A program made the position numbers and the translations under genes. This document shows, piece by piece, positions 37,489 through 47,251 of a stretch of DNA of 64,000 nt. Under the pieces are notes generated by a model. That model saw only the letters and a list, made by a program, of their open reading frames with translations, was not told where the DNA came from and made no database searches. Origin of the DNA: Occallatibacter sp. (GTDB lineage: Bacteria; Acidobacteriota; Terriglobia; Terriglobales; Acidobacteriaceae). The first letter of the stretch is position 1. The number at the start of each line of letters is the position of its first letter. Location of the stretch: contig JARLFZ010000005.1 in assembly GCA_031296305.1 (NCBI GenBank), forward strand, positions 22,236-86,235. Reading direction: 5' to 3'.

Positions 37489-38685
37489 TTAGTTCATTGC
37501 TATGTATCCGCACGGACACGACTCCGCACATTTTCCGCAACCGTTACAGAGATCGAGCTTGATTTTGTAGTGCTCGCCTTTGGGCAGCTTGACGAAGCAG
37601 TTTTTGCTGCAGTACATCCAGCAGGTCTCGCAGTCCATGCACATGCCGCATGACATGCAGCGCGCGGCCTCGGCAAGCGCCTCGGCCTCGGTCATCGCAG
37701 CGCCGCCATCGACGCGCTGTGCGGCTGCCGGATGCCAATCGAGCTTCAAACTTTCAGAACGAATGACGGCAGGTGCGGCAGTCTGCGCTGCACTGCGGCC
37801 TTCAAGGTGCGCAGAGATGGCTTCGGCGACTGCGCGTCCCTGGGCAATTGCGACGCTCACGGTGTTGAGCACACGCGGGACAGCTTCGGTAGCTTCTTCG
37901 GCCGGAATGTCCGGTGGCTCCGCGGGCAACTCGCCGATAAGCGCTGCGACGCCATTGCTGCCGGCGCGCAACTCCAATTGCGCAGCCTTTTGCAGCCCCA
38001 TGGCGAAGAATACGACCTGGTAGTTTCGTTGCAACTCTTCTAGCGAAAGATCCTGGCCGACAACGCAGCCGGTGCGCAACTCGATGCCGAGACCAAGGAT
38101 GTTTGTAATTTCAGCATCGAGGATATCGGCGGGAATAAGCGAGCGAGGGATGCGAGAACGCATCATGCCGCCGGGCCGGGGTGCGGCGTCGATGACGGTG
38201 ACCGTGTAGCCCTTGCGGGCAAGATGCCAGGCGGCAGAGAGCCCGGCAGGACCTGCGCCGACTACGGCGATGCGCGGCGCATCGGCGCGGGGTGGAGTGA
38301 TTGTCTCGGCGCGCAATCCTTGTGCGATGGCAAAATCACCGACGAACTGCTCCAGTTTGTTCACGGCAAGCGGGCCGTCTTTGGCTTTGCGATTGCAATT
38401 CAGCTCGCAAGGATGCTGGCAGACGCGGCCGCAGATAGCAGGGAAGGGATTGTGCTCCAGAATCTTGCGCCAGGCGAGCTCAATAGCTTGCTCAGGCGTG
38501 CGGCCATAGGCTTTATGCTGGGCCAGCGCCACGAGCCACCCGCGCACATCGGTTCCACTGGGGCAGCTATGGATGCAGGGAGCCGTTTTCGCGATGTAGG
38601 CGGGGCGATGGGTGCTGACGCCAGCGTCAGCGGCGCTATGCTTGATCACCGGCTTCTTCACTTCTTTGAATAGCCCCATCAGCAA
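37489..38685 (-). CDS. dsrL: DsrL-like FAD/Fe-S oxidoreductase, shortened (second nucleotide-binding domain apparently missing)
   Basis: CGRVCQHPCELNCNRK, RIAVVGAGPAGLSAAWHLARKGYTVTVIDA; C-terminal ferredoxin CNGCGKCAESCPCG; no GGGNxAxD-like NAD(P) motif. Confidence 0.8.
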   Translation of the reverse strand: MLMGLFKEVKKPVIKHSAADAGVSTHRPAYIAKTAPCIHSCPSGTDVRGWLVALAQHKAYGRTPEQAIELAWRKILEHNPFPAICGRVCQHPCELNCNRKAKDGPLAVNKLEQFVGDFAIAQGLRAETITPPRADAPRIAVVGAGPAGLSAAWHLARKGYTVTVIDAAPRPGGMMRSRIPRSLIPADILDAEITNILGLGIELRTGCVVGQDLSLEELQRNYQVVFFAMGLQKAAQLELRAGSNGVAALIGELPAEPPDIPAEEATEAVPRVLNTVSVAIAQGRAVAEAISAHLEGRSAAQTAAPAVIRSESLKLDWHPAAAQRVDGGAAMTEAEALAEAARCMSCGMCMDCETCWMYCSKNCFVKLPKGEHYKIKLDLCNGCGKCAESCPCGYIAMN

Positions 38686-38713
38686 CCTCTACTCGTCGTC
38701 TGCAATGCCCGCA

Positions 38714-39802
38714 TTAATAGCGAATGTGTGTCGAGCGCGCGAATGTCATGCCGGCGTTCTTGAAATCATCGATGTGATAGCGCGTGAACTCGAAGCCGGT
38801 GAGCTCGAAGAACCGCGGCCAGCCAATGCGATCGATCCATTCGCCCACGCGCTCGTACTTACGGGCTTCGCCGCGATAGACATCGACAATCTTCGTTACT
38901 GCTTCGATAACTTCAGGCCAGCGCGGCGGATTGTTGGGCAGGAACGGGATCGAAAGACGTGAGAAGCGTGGAGCGCTGCGCGCATTGCTGACCTTGCCGC
39001 CGACCCAGATGGAGAGCCCGTCGTTTTCCGCATCAGCCATGCGCATGGCCGGACAAACGCTGAAGCAGTTGCCGCAGTACATGCAGTCTTCTTCCAGGAC
39101 TTCGACGGATTGCTTGCCTCCCACACCGGGTACCGGACGAATTGCGCCTGTGGGGCACGAGGCAACCAGCGTGGGCACCTCGCAGGCCTTCGTGAGCAAA
39201 TCGTTTTGGACCTTGGGCGGGCGGCGATGCACGCCGAGGATGGCAATGTCGGAACAGTGCACTGCGCCGCACATGTTCAGGCAGCAGGCCACGGCGATGC
39301 GCAGCTTGGCGGGCAGATCTTCGTGCGTGAAGTGATCGATGAGCGCATCCATCATGCTCTTGACCAGCCCCGAAGCGTCAGTAGCCGCGGCGTGGCAATG
39401 CACCCAGCCCTGCGTGTGCACAATGTTGCTGATGGCGTTGTTGGTGCCGCCAACGGGAATGCCCAGCAATGCGAGCTCCTGCTTCAGCGGTTCGATCTGC
39501 GCCGGATCGGTGAGGAGAAACTCAACATTGTTGCGGCTGGTAAAGCGCAGATAGCCGCCGCAATATTTGTCGGCGAGATCGGCATACTTGCGCAGGGTTT
39601 GAATGCTGAGCAAGCGCGGCGTGCCCCCACGCACGGTGTAGAGGCGGTCGCCCGATTCGGCAACATGGCACAGAACGCCGGGCGCCAGGGTCTCGTGATA
39701 TTTCCACGTGCCGTAGTTTTTGAGCACGATGGGCGGCAGATATTTGTCGTAGCGTGGAGGCCCGACGTCGGTAAGCCGTGGTTGCAGCGGTGTGGTCGTC
39801 AT
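38714..39802 (-). CDS. dsrB: Dissimilatory sulfite reductase beta subunit
   Basis: [72 protein letters not shown]. Confidence 0.96.
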   Translation of the reverse strand: MTTTPLQPRLTDVGPPRYDKYLPPIVLKNYGTWKYHETLAPGVLCHVAESGDRLYTVRGGTPRLLSIQTLRKYADLADKYCGGYLRFTSRNNVEFLLTDPAQIEPLKQELALLGIPVGGTNNAISNIVHTQGWVHCHAAATDASGLVKSMMDALIDHFTHEDLPAKLRIAVACCLNMCGAVHCSDIAILGVHRRPPKVQNDLLTKACEVPTLVASCPTGAIRPVPGVGGKQSVEVLEEDCMYCGNCFSVCPAMRMADAENDGLSIWVGGKVSNARSAPRFSRLSIPFLPNNPPRWPEVIEAVTKIVDVYRGEARKYERVGEWIDRIGWPRFFELTGFEFTRYHIDDFKNAGMTFARSTHIRY

Positions 39803-41016
39803 GCCTCATCCTCCTTCGCGGGTTGGTAGTAGATGTAAGGGTTGTCGCGCGGCGCGGAAACCATCTCCGGCGCGGGATCGAGCCCGATGCCATCGAGAAA
39901 TGCGGCAAGCCCGACGCGCTGAATCAATTCGCCGATGCGCTCGCGATTGGTACCGTACTCATCCCAGAAATCCCAGATGCGCTGTATGAGCTCCTTAAGT
40001 GTGTCGAGCAATTCATCCGCTGCGACAAAGGGAATCAAGACGGAGGAGAGCAGTGCGCCCTGCAGAATGGGCGCTTTGGCGCCGATCAGGATCACTGCGC
40101 CTTTTTCCACGCCGGGCCGCAGAGCCTTGGGCATGGCGTTGATGCAGTGCATGCAGCGCACACAGTCGCGGTTTTTGATGTTGAGCTCTTTGCCATTCCA
40201 ATCCATGCACCTGGTGGGGCAATTGGCGCAGATGTCTTTTTGAATGTCGACTCCGGCGGTGGCGTAGTTCGCAACTTCTGCCTGGTCGATGCGAATATCG
40301 TCCTTCCACGTGCCGATGACGGAAAGATCGGCCCGGGCAATGGCGGCGACGCAATCGTTGGGACAGGCCGAGCATTTGATCTTGAATTTGTAAGGCAGCG
40401 CAGGCCGATGCAGCTCGTCCTGATAGGCCATGGTCAGGTCGTAGCAAAGCTTCATGGCGTCGAAGCAGGCCCATTCGCAACGGGCCATGCCCACGCAGCA
40501 GGAAGGCGTGCGCACCGCCGAGCCCGAGCCCCCAAGATCGAATCCGGCGTGGGTCAGTTCCTGGAAGGTCGCTTCGAGATGATCGGTCGTTGTGCCGAGC
40601 AGGATCATGTCCCCAGTTGAGCCGTGCATGTTGGTCAGGCCCGAGCCGTGACGCTCCCAGATGTCGCTGATGGTGCGCAGAGCCTCACTTGTGTAGAACC
40701 ATCCGGCCGGCTGATTCACCCGCAGAGTGTGAAAGTGCGCAACCTTGGGAAACTGCTCGCCCACATCGCTGTAACGGCCGATGACTCCGCCACCATAACC
40801 CAGCACGCCCACGAGGCCGCCGTGTTTCCAATGGCTCACCTTGTCTTCGTAGGAAAGCTCGAGCTGGCCGAGCAGATCCTCTGCGCCCCCGGTAACTCCC
40901 TGGGCCGACTTGATCTCTGTGACGAAGCTGGGCCACGGGCCTTTTTCCAGTTCGTCGAGCAGCTTGGTTTCGGGTTTGCCGTTGGCGGGTTTTACGCCCT
41001 CGTCTGCATCTGCCAT
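39799..41016 (-). CDS. dsrA: Dissimilatory sulfite reductase alpha subunit
   Basis: [86 protein letters not shown], ferredoxin [15 protein letters not shown]; start MADADEG. Confidence 0.96.
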   Translation of the reverse strand: MADADEGVKPANGKPETKLLDELEKGPWPSFVTEIKSAQGVTGGAEDLLGQLELSYEDKVSHWKHGGLVGVLGYGGGVIGRYSDVGEQFPKVAHFHTLRVNQPAGWFYTSEALRTISDIWERHGSGLTNMHGSTGDMILLGTTTDHLEATFQELTHAGFDLGGSGSAVRTPSCCVGMARCEWACFDAMKLCYDLTMAYQDELHRPALPYKFKIKCSACPNDCVAAIARADLSVIGTWKDDIRIDQAEVANYATAGVDIQKDICANCPTRCMDWNGKELNIKNRDCVRCMHCINAMPKALRPGVEKGAVILIGAKAPILQGALLSSVLIPFVAADELLDTLKELIQRIWDFWDEYGTNRERIGELIQRVGLAAFLDGIGLDPAPEMVSAPRDNPYIYYQPAKEDEA

Positions 41017-41170
41017 GGCCTTGCTCCTTTCGCCACAAAACGCCGGTTTCTTCAGCCGGCGATCCATCGAACACGAGGAACTGCTCGGTCAGAAAAGCGG
41101 GGCCGGAGAGCGGCGAAGCGGCCCGTTTGCGCATCGGTCAAACCGCACAGTTCCCCGACCATGAAGAAAA

Positions 41171-41188
41171 TCAATCATCATAGATTGA
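41171..41188. promoter_or_regulatory. Perfect inverted repeat between divergent dsrA and sirC-like genes (candidate operator)
   Basis: TCAATC-ATCATA-GATTGA, 6-6-6 perfect dyad in the divergent intergenic region. Confidence 0.4.
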
Positions 41189-41212
41189 ACGCGTCGCATA
41201 GGAGCTTTCGCC

Positions 41213-41923
41213 GTGATGAGTGTCACAACCAGCGGCGATCAGGTGTGGGAATTTGTATCAAGTTGCATTGGATTGGCGGTGAAATTGGCATCCACAAGCT
41301 GCAAGGCCGCATTTTTCCCGATACTGGTGAACCTGGCCGGGCGGAAGTGCGTCGTTGTGGGAGCCGGAACGGTTGCCGCCGCCAAGATTGAGGGTCTGTT
41401 GCTCTGCGACGCCGATGTGGTGGTCGTCAGCCCGCATGCGGTGCAGGCGATCCAACGTCTAGCGCGGGCTGGGAGGCTGGCCTGGCGGCGAAGGGCGTTC
41501 TCGCGAAGAGATGTGCAGGGGAAGTTTTTGGCCATCGCCGCCACGAGCTCGGGCAAGGTGAATGAGGCGGTGTTTCGCGCCTGCGCGGCGCGGGGCGTTT
41601 TGTGCAACTCCGTGGACGATCCGGAGCATTGCGACTTTATTTATCCCGCGGTGGCGCGGCGGGGGCCGTTGCAGATTGCGATTTCAACCGGCGGCCGCAG
41701 TCCCGCGCTTGCTGCCAGGCTGCGGCGGGAGCTGGAGCGGCAGTTTGGTCCGGAATGGGGGGCGTGGGTAGAGCATCTCGGCAGGCACCGCGATGAGTTG
41801 CTCAAGGGAAAGATGCCCGAGAAGAGCCGCCGGCGCCGCCTGCAACAAATGGCAACGCCGAAAGCGTTTCGTGATTTTCTGCGCGATGGAGGCCAGACGC
41901 CGGCACGGAAGAATCGCGGTTGA
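41213..41923 (+). CDS. Siroheme synthase N-terminal domain protein / precorrin-2 dehydrogenase (SirC/CysG-N)
   Basis: FFPILVNLAGRKCVVVGAGTVAAAKIEGLLLCDADVVVVSP, CNSVDDPEHCDFIYPAVARRGPLQIAISTGGRSPALAARLRRELE; exact start uncertain. Confidence 0.87.
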   Translation: MMSVTTSGDQVWEFVSSCIGLAVKLASTSCKAAFFPILVNLAGRKCVVVGAGTVAAAKIEGLLLCDADVVVVSPHAVQAIQRLARAGRLAWRRRAFSRRDVQGKFLAIAATSSGKVNEAVFRACAARGVLCNSVDDPEHCDFIYPAVARRGPLQIAISTGGRSPALAARLRRELERQFGPEWGAWVEHLGRHRDELLKGKMPEKSRRRRLQQMATPKAFRDFLRDGGQTPARKNRG

Positions 41924-41932
41924 AGTTGTTGC

Positions 41933-43540
41933 TCAGCGCCATTCCCAATCGATGAACCCCGGCTTGACGTCGGTCATCGCGTTCACAACCAGCTCGACAA
42001 GCCCGCCATAGAAAATGCGATTCTTCTGCCAAAGATCGTAGTACGTGATCATGTCGCGGAACTGCCCTTTGCAGTTGCTGCATGGGGCGCACAGATATTT
42101 TGGCGACTCCGGGCCGGGGCATTCGGCGAATGCGTTCAGAATCTGCTCGAGCTTTTTGCGTCCGGAGACGTGGAATCGCCAGTCGGGAAAGTTGTTGCCG
42201 CTCATGATGGCGAAGCCGCTGCCGCCGCCGCAGCAATAGTTGTTCACGCCATGCGGCTCCATCTCGCGAAATTGCGGGCAAAGAGCGCGAAGGATCTCCC
42301 GTTGCGGCTCGACCACGCCCATCAAGCGCACCATATTGCAGGGATCGTGGAGAGTGACCGGAAAATCGTTGCGCGTGGGATCGAATTTGATTTTGCCGCT
42401 GAGAACGATGTCGCGCAGCAATGGCAAATAGCTTTCCCGCGGAATGTTGAGGTCACCGGTTAGAATTCGGTCGGCAATCACGCACAGTGCTTTGTGCGCG
42501 TGTCCGCATTCGCCAATCACGATGCGCTTTACACCCAGCTTTTTCGCGGCCTCCATGTGCTTCAGCGCCACGCGAGCGAATTGGGCGTCGTCGTACCACA
42601 GGCCGTAGTTAATGGCGTCGTAGGCCGCCAACTCGGAGGACATCGTCCAGTTGACGCCTGCCATGGTGAGAATGAGCGCAAATGCGCCGGGGTTCTCAGG
42701 CCAGGCCATGATCTCGCCGGCATTGTGGATGAGAAGAACGTCTGCGCCCTCGATGTCCCACGGGGTGTGGACTTCGATGCCGGTGCGTTCGCTTATGTCT
42801 TCGTCGACGAAAGCGACATTGTCTTTCACGATCTCGGCGGTCATGCCCGTCGACGAGCCGGCTTCGAGCTGCAGCATGGAGCCATTCTCGTGGATCTCGC
42901 GCGGCACAATGCCCATCTCCTGGCTGAACAGCTTGCGCAATTCGCGCGCCACCAGGCCGTTATCGCAGCCGATCGGGCAGGATTGCGCGCAGCGCCGGCA
43001 AAGATTGCAGCGGTAAGAGAGTTCGATCAGCCGTGCAACGAGGGGCCAGTTCAGATGGATGTCTCCATGCTGCCAGGCTGAGAGAAGGCCGCCGCGTTTT
43101 ACGTACTTGAAGTAGAGGCGGCGCAGAATTTCGGCGCGGAAGGTCGGGCGGTAGAGTTCGTTGCGGCCGCTGGCCTCGAAGATGTGACAGGATTCCGCGC
43201 AGGTCTGACAGCCGGTGCAGTGCTCCATGGTGAGCAGCAGCGGCTCGAAGAAGGTCCAGTTGTTTTCCTTGTCGAAGAGTTTGTCGAGGCCGGAAAGAAA
43301 GCGGGCGACAAGTTGCTCCTCTTCATCCGATGACTTCGGTTTGGGAATGTTGACGGCGCAGGTATCGTCGAGGCCGCATTCATAGCGGCTCTGGCATTGC
43401 TCTGATAGCGCAGCCCAAGCGTGGTCCTTTTCCTCGCTTTCGAGCGGCGCGGGCAACGGCATCAGTTCTTTGTTCTCGAGGTGGATCAGGGCCTCGCTGC
43501 CGGGCCGCGAAATATCGCGGAGGTCGATTTTGCCGCTCAT
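41933..43540 (-). CDS. DsrK paralogue (HdrD-like heterodisulfide reductase-type Fe-S protein)
   Basis: CTGCQTCAESCHIFEASGRNELYRPTFRAEILRR, CNLCRRCAQSCPIGCDN, HDPCNMVRLMG, NYCCGGGSGFA. Confidence 0.87.
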   Translation of the reverse strand: MSGKIDLRDISRPGSEALIHLENKELMPLPAPLESEEKDHAWAALSEQCQSRYECGLDDTCAVNIPKPKSSDEEEQLVARFLSGLDKLFDKENNWTFFEPLLLTMEHCTGCQTCAESCHIFEASGRNELYRPTFRAEILRRLYFKYVKRGGLLSAWQHGDIHLNWPLVARLIELSYRCNLCRRCAQSCPIGCDNGLVARELRKLFSQEMGIVPREIHENGSMLQLEAGSSTGMTAEIVKDNVAFVDEDISERTGIEVHTPWDIEGADVLLIHNAGEIMAWPENPGAFALILTMAGVNWTMSSELAAYDAINYGLWYDDAQFARVALKHMEAAKKLGVKRIVIGECGHAHKALCVIADRILTGDLNIPRESYLPLLRDIVLSGKIKFDPTRNDFPVTLHDPCNMVRLMGVVEPQREILRALCPQFREMEPHGVNNYCCGGGSGFAIMSGNNFPDWRFHVSGRKKLEQILNAFAECPGPESPKYLCAPCSNCKGQFRDMITYYDLWQKNRIFYGGLVELVVNAMTDVKPGFIDWEWR

Positions 43541-44490
43541 TTTTGCGCCTCCCGGGTGGTCTGCGCCTCCCTTGTGGGGTTGGTGGTGGCAATCTCAGCC
43601 CAGGTGCGCTGGCCGTCAGCGCCCACGTGCGGCGCAGACCATGTGGGTTTGTAGCCCAGCGATGCGGCCACTTTGTCTTCGAGAACGCTTCCGCGCTCGT
43701 TGCGCCGGTCGTCCCACCGCACCGCATGCCAGGTAAAGTATTTGGCAATGAAATGCGCCATGTGGGTGAACGGAATATATGCCAGGAGTGTGGAGGCCAG
43801 AATCAGGCCTGCGCCGAATGCGGACCCCATGGTAATGCTGCGATCGAAGTGAACGGCGCCGCGCGCGAATTCACCGAGTGTCGCCGTGCCGGGCGCGCGC
43901 AACATGTATCCGCCGATTAGAAGCGTGAATGCCACAATGAAGAACAGCAGGTTAAAGATATCTCCGGCGTGCGTGGAATTCTTCAGGGCCGGATCGGCGG
44001 TGCGGCGCATCAGGAGCCAGAAGGCACCGGCGACAATGAGAGTGGCTGCGATAGCTGCGGAGAACATGGCGATCGGAGCCAGCACGTGAACGAGTCCAGT
44101 GATTTGCGACGTGGCGGACAACTGGCCGCACGCCAGCGCCAGCGCAGCGCAGGCAACCGCGGCGATGGCGATATAAAGTCCGAAATGAAAGAGAAAAGAT
44201 GGAAGCCACAAGCGGCGGTTGTATTCGCGCAGGCTCTTGAGGAAGAGAATCTCCTCGATCATTACGCGCCATTCGCCGCGCCGGTTGGTCACTTGCGGCT
44301 GACGCCACCATTCCTGAGTTTCGAAATACGATCCGCCATACGCCGCGCGATAGGGATGCTCATGGGGCAGTGGATAGATTTCCCAGCGCAGGTGCAGTGG
44401 CGTCCGGGCATAAACGAGAATGCGCCTTAGACAGCCAGCCAGAAAAATGAACAGGCCGAAATAAATCGCGAGATAAACCGCGGCGGTCAA
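43537..44490 (-). CDS. DsrM paralogue (NarI-like membrane cytochrome b)
   Basis: Multi-TM protein, ATGA overlap with downstream DsrK paralogue; IPFTHMAHFIAKYFTWHAVRWDD. Confidence 0.82.
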   Translation of the reverse strand: MTAAVYLAIYFGLFIFLAGCLRRILVYARTPLHLRWEIYPLPHEHPYRAAYGGSYFETQEWWRQPQVTNRRGEWRVMIEEILFLKSLREYNRRLWLPSFLFHFGLYIAIAAVACAALALACGQLSATSQITGLVHVLAPIAMFSAAIAATLIVAGAFWLLMRRTADPALKNSTHAGDIFNLLFFIVAFTLLIGGYMLRAPGTATLGEFARGAVHFDRSITMGSAFGAGLILASTLLAYIPFTHMAHFIAKYFTWHAVRWDDRRNERGSVLEDKVAASLGYKPTWSAPHVGADGQRTWAEIATTNPTREAQTTREAQK

Positions 44491-44600
44491 CTTTCTCCTC
44501 CGTGCAGCCGCTCAAGTGCGACAAGCTGATGGTGAATGCTACGGGGATTGTACACCGAAGTTGAAAATCCGCTAGTGTTCGAGATCATGCCGGTCCGCGA

Positions 44601-45566
44601 TCAGGCCGCAGGCATCGCGGTTGCCAGCTTGAGTTTGCAGAAGACGAAGGGCGCGAAAAACATGCCTGCGAAACTGGCCGTTGCAATGCGAAGATAGTCG
44701 AGCGCCGAACCAATGAAGGACGCGTTGGCGGCAATCGGCGCGAAGGCCGCATTGAGGCCTAGCGAGACGGCGATCATGATGCCGATCGATAAGAAGTAGC
44801 GTAGAAACTTGGTGGCGAGTCTTCCGCTGCGCGGGTCGAAGTTCACGATGCGCAACTCGAGCGGGCAAGCGATGACGAGGCCAGTGAGCCAGCCGCAATA
44901 AATCGTCATTTCCCGCACCTGGCTGTCGATATGCCTGCCGTTGAAAGCGACTGCGAGCAGCCACACCACTGCGCTCCCGGCGAAAGTGATGGCGATTTGA
45001 AAGCCATACGGCACTTTGCGCCAGTGGTTCGCCAAGCGTTCGGTGTAGCGGATTGCAACGAGGCCGAAAAGAAGGCCGAGGGCCCAGCCAAGCAAAACAT
45101 CTTCAACGTAGTGCACGCCAAGATAAGGCCGCGAGAAACCGATGACAATGACGAGAACCACTAGCCCCGAGCGGATGAAACGGCTCCTGGTGAAAGCGAA
45201 CAGGTAGGAGTAGAAAGCGGAGGAGCCCATGGCGTGGCCCGACGGCGTGGAGTATTCAAGAGCCAACGACTTGGCTTCGGACGAAGGGACGGCCCATTTT
45301 TCCTTATAAGTTCCGTCGGCTATGAAAGGCCGGGGATTCCTGAGGAGAATCTTCAGCAAATCGTTGAAAGTCATGGTGAGCAGAAGCAGCACGGTAAGGC
45401 GCACGGCTAGACGCTTGTCCCACGCCACGTAAACCATCATGGTGAAGAAGAAATAGAAGTAAGCAGTCCCCGAAAAACTTATGGAGTGAAGAAAATAAGT
45501 GAGGTAGATGTTTCTGTGGTCGGCCAGAAACTCGACCCAAGCCAGGTGAAAGTGCAGAGGTGTCAT
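44601..45566 (-). CDS. PAP2-family phosphatase
   Basis: YSTPSGHAMGSSAFYSYL and SRPYLGVHYVEDVLLGWALG PAP2 motifs in a multi-TM protein. Confidence 0.9.
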   Translation of the reverse strand: MTPLHFHLAWVEFLADHRNIYLTYFLHSISFSGTAYFYFFFTMMVYVAWDKRLAVRLTVLLLLTMTFNDLLKILLRNPRPFIADGTYKEKWAVPSSEAKSLALEYSTPSGHAMGSSAFYSYLFAFTRSRFIRSGLVVLVIVIGFSRPYLGVHYVEDVLLGWALGLLFGLVAIRYTERLANHWRKVPYGFQIAITFAGSAVVWLLAVAFNGRHIDSQVREMTIYCGWLTGLVIACPLELRIVNFDPRSGRLATKFLRYFLSIGIMIAVSLGLNAAFAPIAANASFIGSALDYLRIATASFAGMFFAPFVFCKLKLATAMPAA

Positions 45567-47251
45567 CGCGCTGTCTTGGTTCCCTCCACGTGGACTGGCT
45601 GGTTGCCGTTACAGTCATTCGCAACGCCCCAATTGACGTAAATGGGGTTGCCGATGAGCCACAATTTTCCGCCGGGCCCGGCGACTTGCGCGCGAAACCA
45701 GTGGCGGCGACCATCGCTCGTCCAGGGCAGAGTTTCCGTGGCGTCCGCGGTGGAGATGGCGGTGCCGGCGGCGGGCGTGGCATCTTGGCCATCCTCAACC
45801 CAGTGCAGTGTTCCGCCTGCCGCGGCGGTCACATGCGCGGAAAACTCAACATGATCAGCCGACGCCGAGTTCAACTTGTCTCCCGCGTTAACCGACTGGC
45901 TGTGGCCATGCGCCGTCACCACGAGAAGCCGGTCGCGGGTTCCGACCACATCTATAAAGACATGGCCGGCGCGAATGCCGTCGAGGATCGCGGACGTGGA
46001 GAGCTCCGCTGCAAACACAACGGTCGTGGGGCTGCCGATGGAACCGATTTGATCGAGCAGTTGCATGGGGCGGTGATTGTCGCTCCCGCCGATTCCCGTG
46101 AGGCGGCAGCCGCGATTGAGTTCCCGATTCCAGAAGGGAAGGTCGGAGAGACCTTGCTGCTCGCTGCCTCCGTTGACCACTTCCACGCCCGTCAGCAGAC
46201 GCATGTCTAACGGCGTCTTCGGCTTCCACCCGCAGCCGAGGCAGATTTCGCCGCTCGGAGAAAGCGGGTGATTGATCGAAGTGATCGCACCAACCTGCGC
46301 AGCGCTCTCGAGCAACGCATTCACATCGGGGACGGTTTTGCCATCGAGGCGGAAGTCCACAAAATCGGTGCTGCCGAGGAAATTGATGTGCCCCTGAAAT
46401 GTCGTGATTTCGCGGCCGGGAATCAGAAGCAGCTTGTCGAAGTAAGGTTGCAGCTCGCGCATTTCGTCATATTGCGAGCTGGCATTGTGATCGGTAATGG
46501 CGATGAAGTCGAGTCCGCGGCGAGCGGCGGCATCCACGGTGAAGAAGAGCGGGCAGGGAACCATTTTCCCGGTCTGGCTGGGGCATTGGCCGTCACTGTG
46601 CGCGGTATGCATGTGCGGATCGCCCCGAAACCAGGCGGGTCCGGCGCGTAGCGGCTCGCGGAGGACCGGCGGCAACGCAGCCACTGCGCCGGTGCGCGTG
46701 AGATATACGTGAATGGTGTAATGCGACTCGACGCCGGCGCGAATGTTGGGCACACCGATCAGGACATTCCAGGTACCTGATGGGATGGCTCCCGGTAAAC
46801 AGGATGGCGTGGCGTCGGAGAGGCCGACAGTGAGCGTGGATTTGTTTCCGCCGCTCCAGCAGCGCAGCCCAGCGGGATCGAGCAGTCCGAGATCGAGGGC
46901 GGTGTGCTGTTCCTTTTCGGTGTAGCTGAAGGTGATGGTCACGCGCTCCGTGCCCACGGGCACCGCAAAGGGAACCTGCACATAGCTCTGGTTCTGGGAG
47001 CCGCGCACCACGCCCTGGAGGACGAAATCGGAGCCCGAAGAATCCGCGACCGGAGGCGCTTGCTGCGCCAAGGCGCCGCAAGGCAGTCCACAGGGAGACA
47101 AAAAGAGCAGCACCAGGACGAGAGTGATGGCTTCAACTGCCGCCAGGACGCGTTTTCTCAAAGCCAGCATATTCCTCCGGCCGGTGGAAGCACTGCCCGA
47201 AAAGTCAGGACACATGATGGAATTGTCTGCCTTATCAGCTATAGTTGCCAA
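45563..47251 (-). CDS. PHP-domain metallohydrolase (CehA/McbA-like)
   Basis: WFRGDPHMHTAHSDGQ, RRGLDFIAITDHNASSQYDEM, LIPGREITTFQGHINFLG. Confidence 0.85.
   Translation of the reverse strand: MATIADKADNSIMCPDFSGSASTGRRNMLALRKRVLAAVEAITLVLVLLFLSPCGLPCGALAQQAPPVADSSGSDFVLQGVVRGSQNQSYVQVPFAVPVGTERVTITFSYTEKEQHTALDLGLLDPAGLRCWSGGNKSTLTVGLSDATPSCLPGAIPSGTWNVLIGVPNIRAGVESHYTIHVYLTRTGAVAALPPVLREPLRAGPAWFRGDPHMHTAHSDGQCPSQTGKMVPCPLFFTVDAAARRGLDFIAITDHNASSQYDEMRELQPYFDKLLLIPGREITTFQGHINFLGSTDFVDFRLDGKTVPDVNALLESAAQVGAITSINHPLSPSGEICLGCGWKPKTPLDMRLLTGVEVVNGGSEQQGLSDLPFWNRELNRGCRLTGIGGSDNHRPMQLLDQIGSIGSPTTVVFAAELSTSAILDGIRAGHVFIDVVGTRDRLLVVTAHGHSQSVNAGDKLNSASADHVEFSAHVTAAAGGTLHWVEDGQDATPAAGTAISTADATETLPWTSDGRRHWFRAQVAGPGGKLWLIGNPIYVNWGVANDCNGNQPVHVEGTKTAR

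Noticed and set aside
29178-44490. Oxidative (reverse) Dsr system
   Set aside because: No dsrEFH in window and a DsrD-like gene is present; DsrL alone does not define direction. DsrAB phylogeny is needed for proof.
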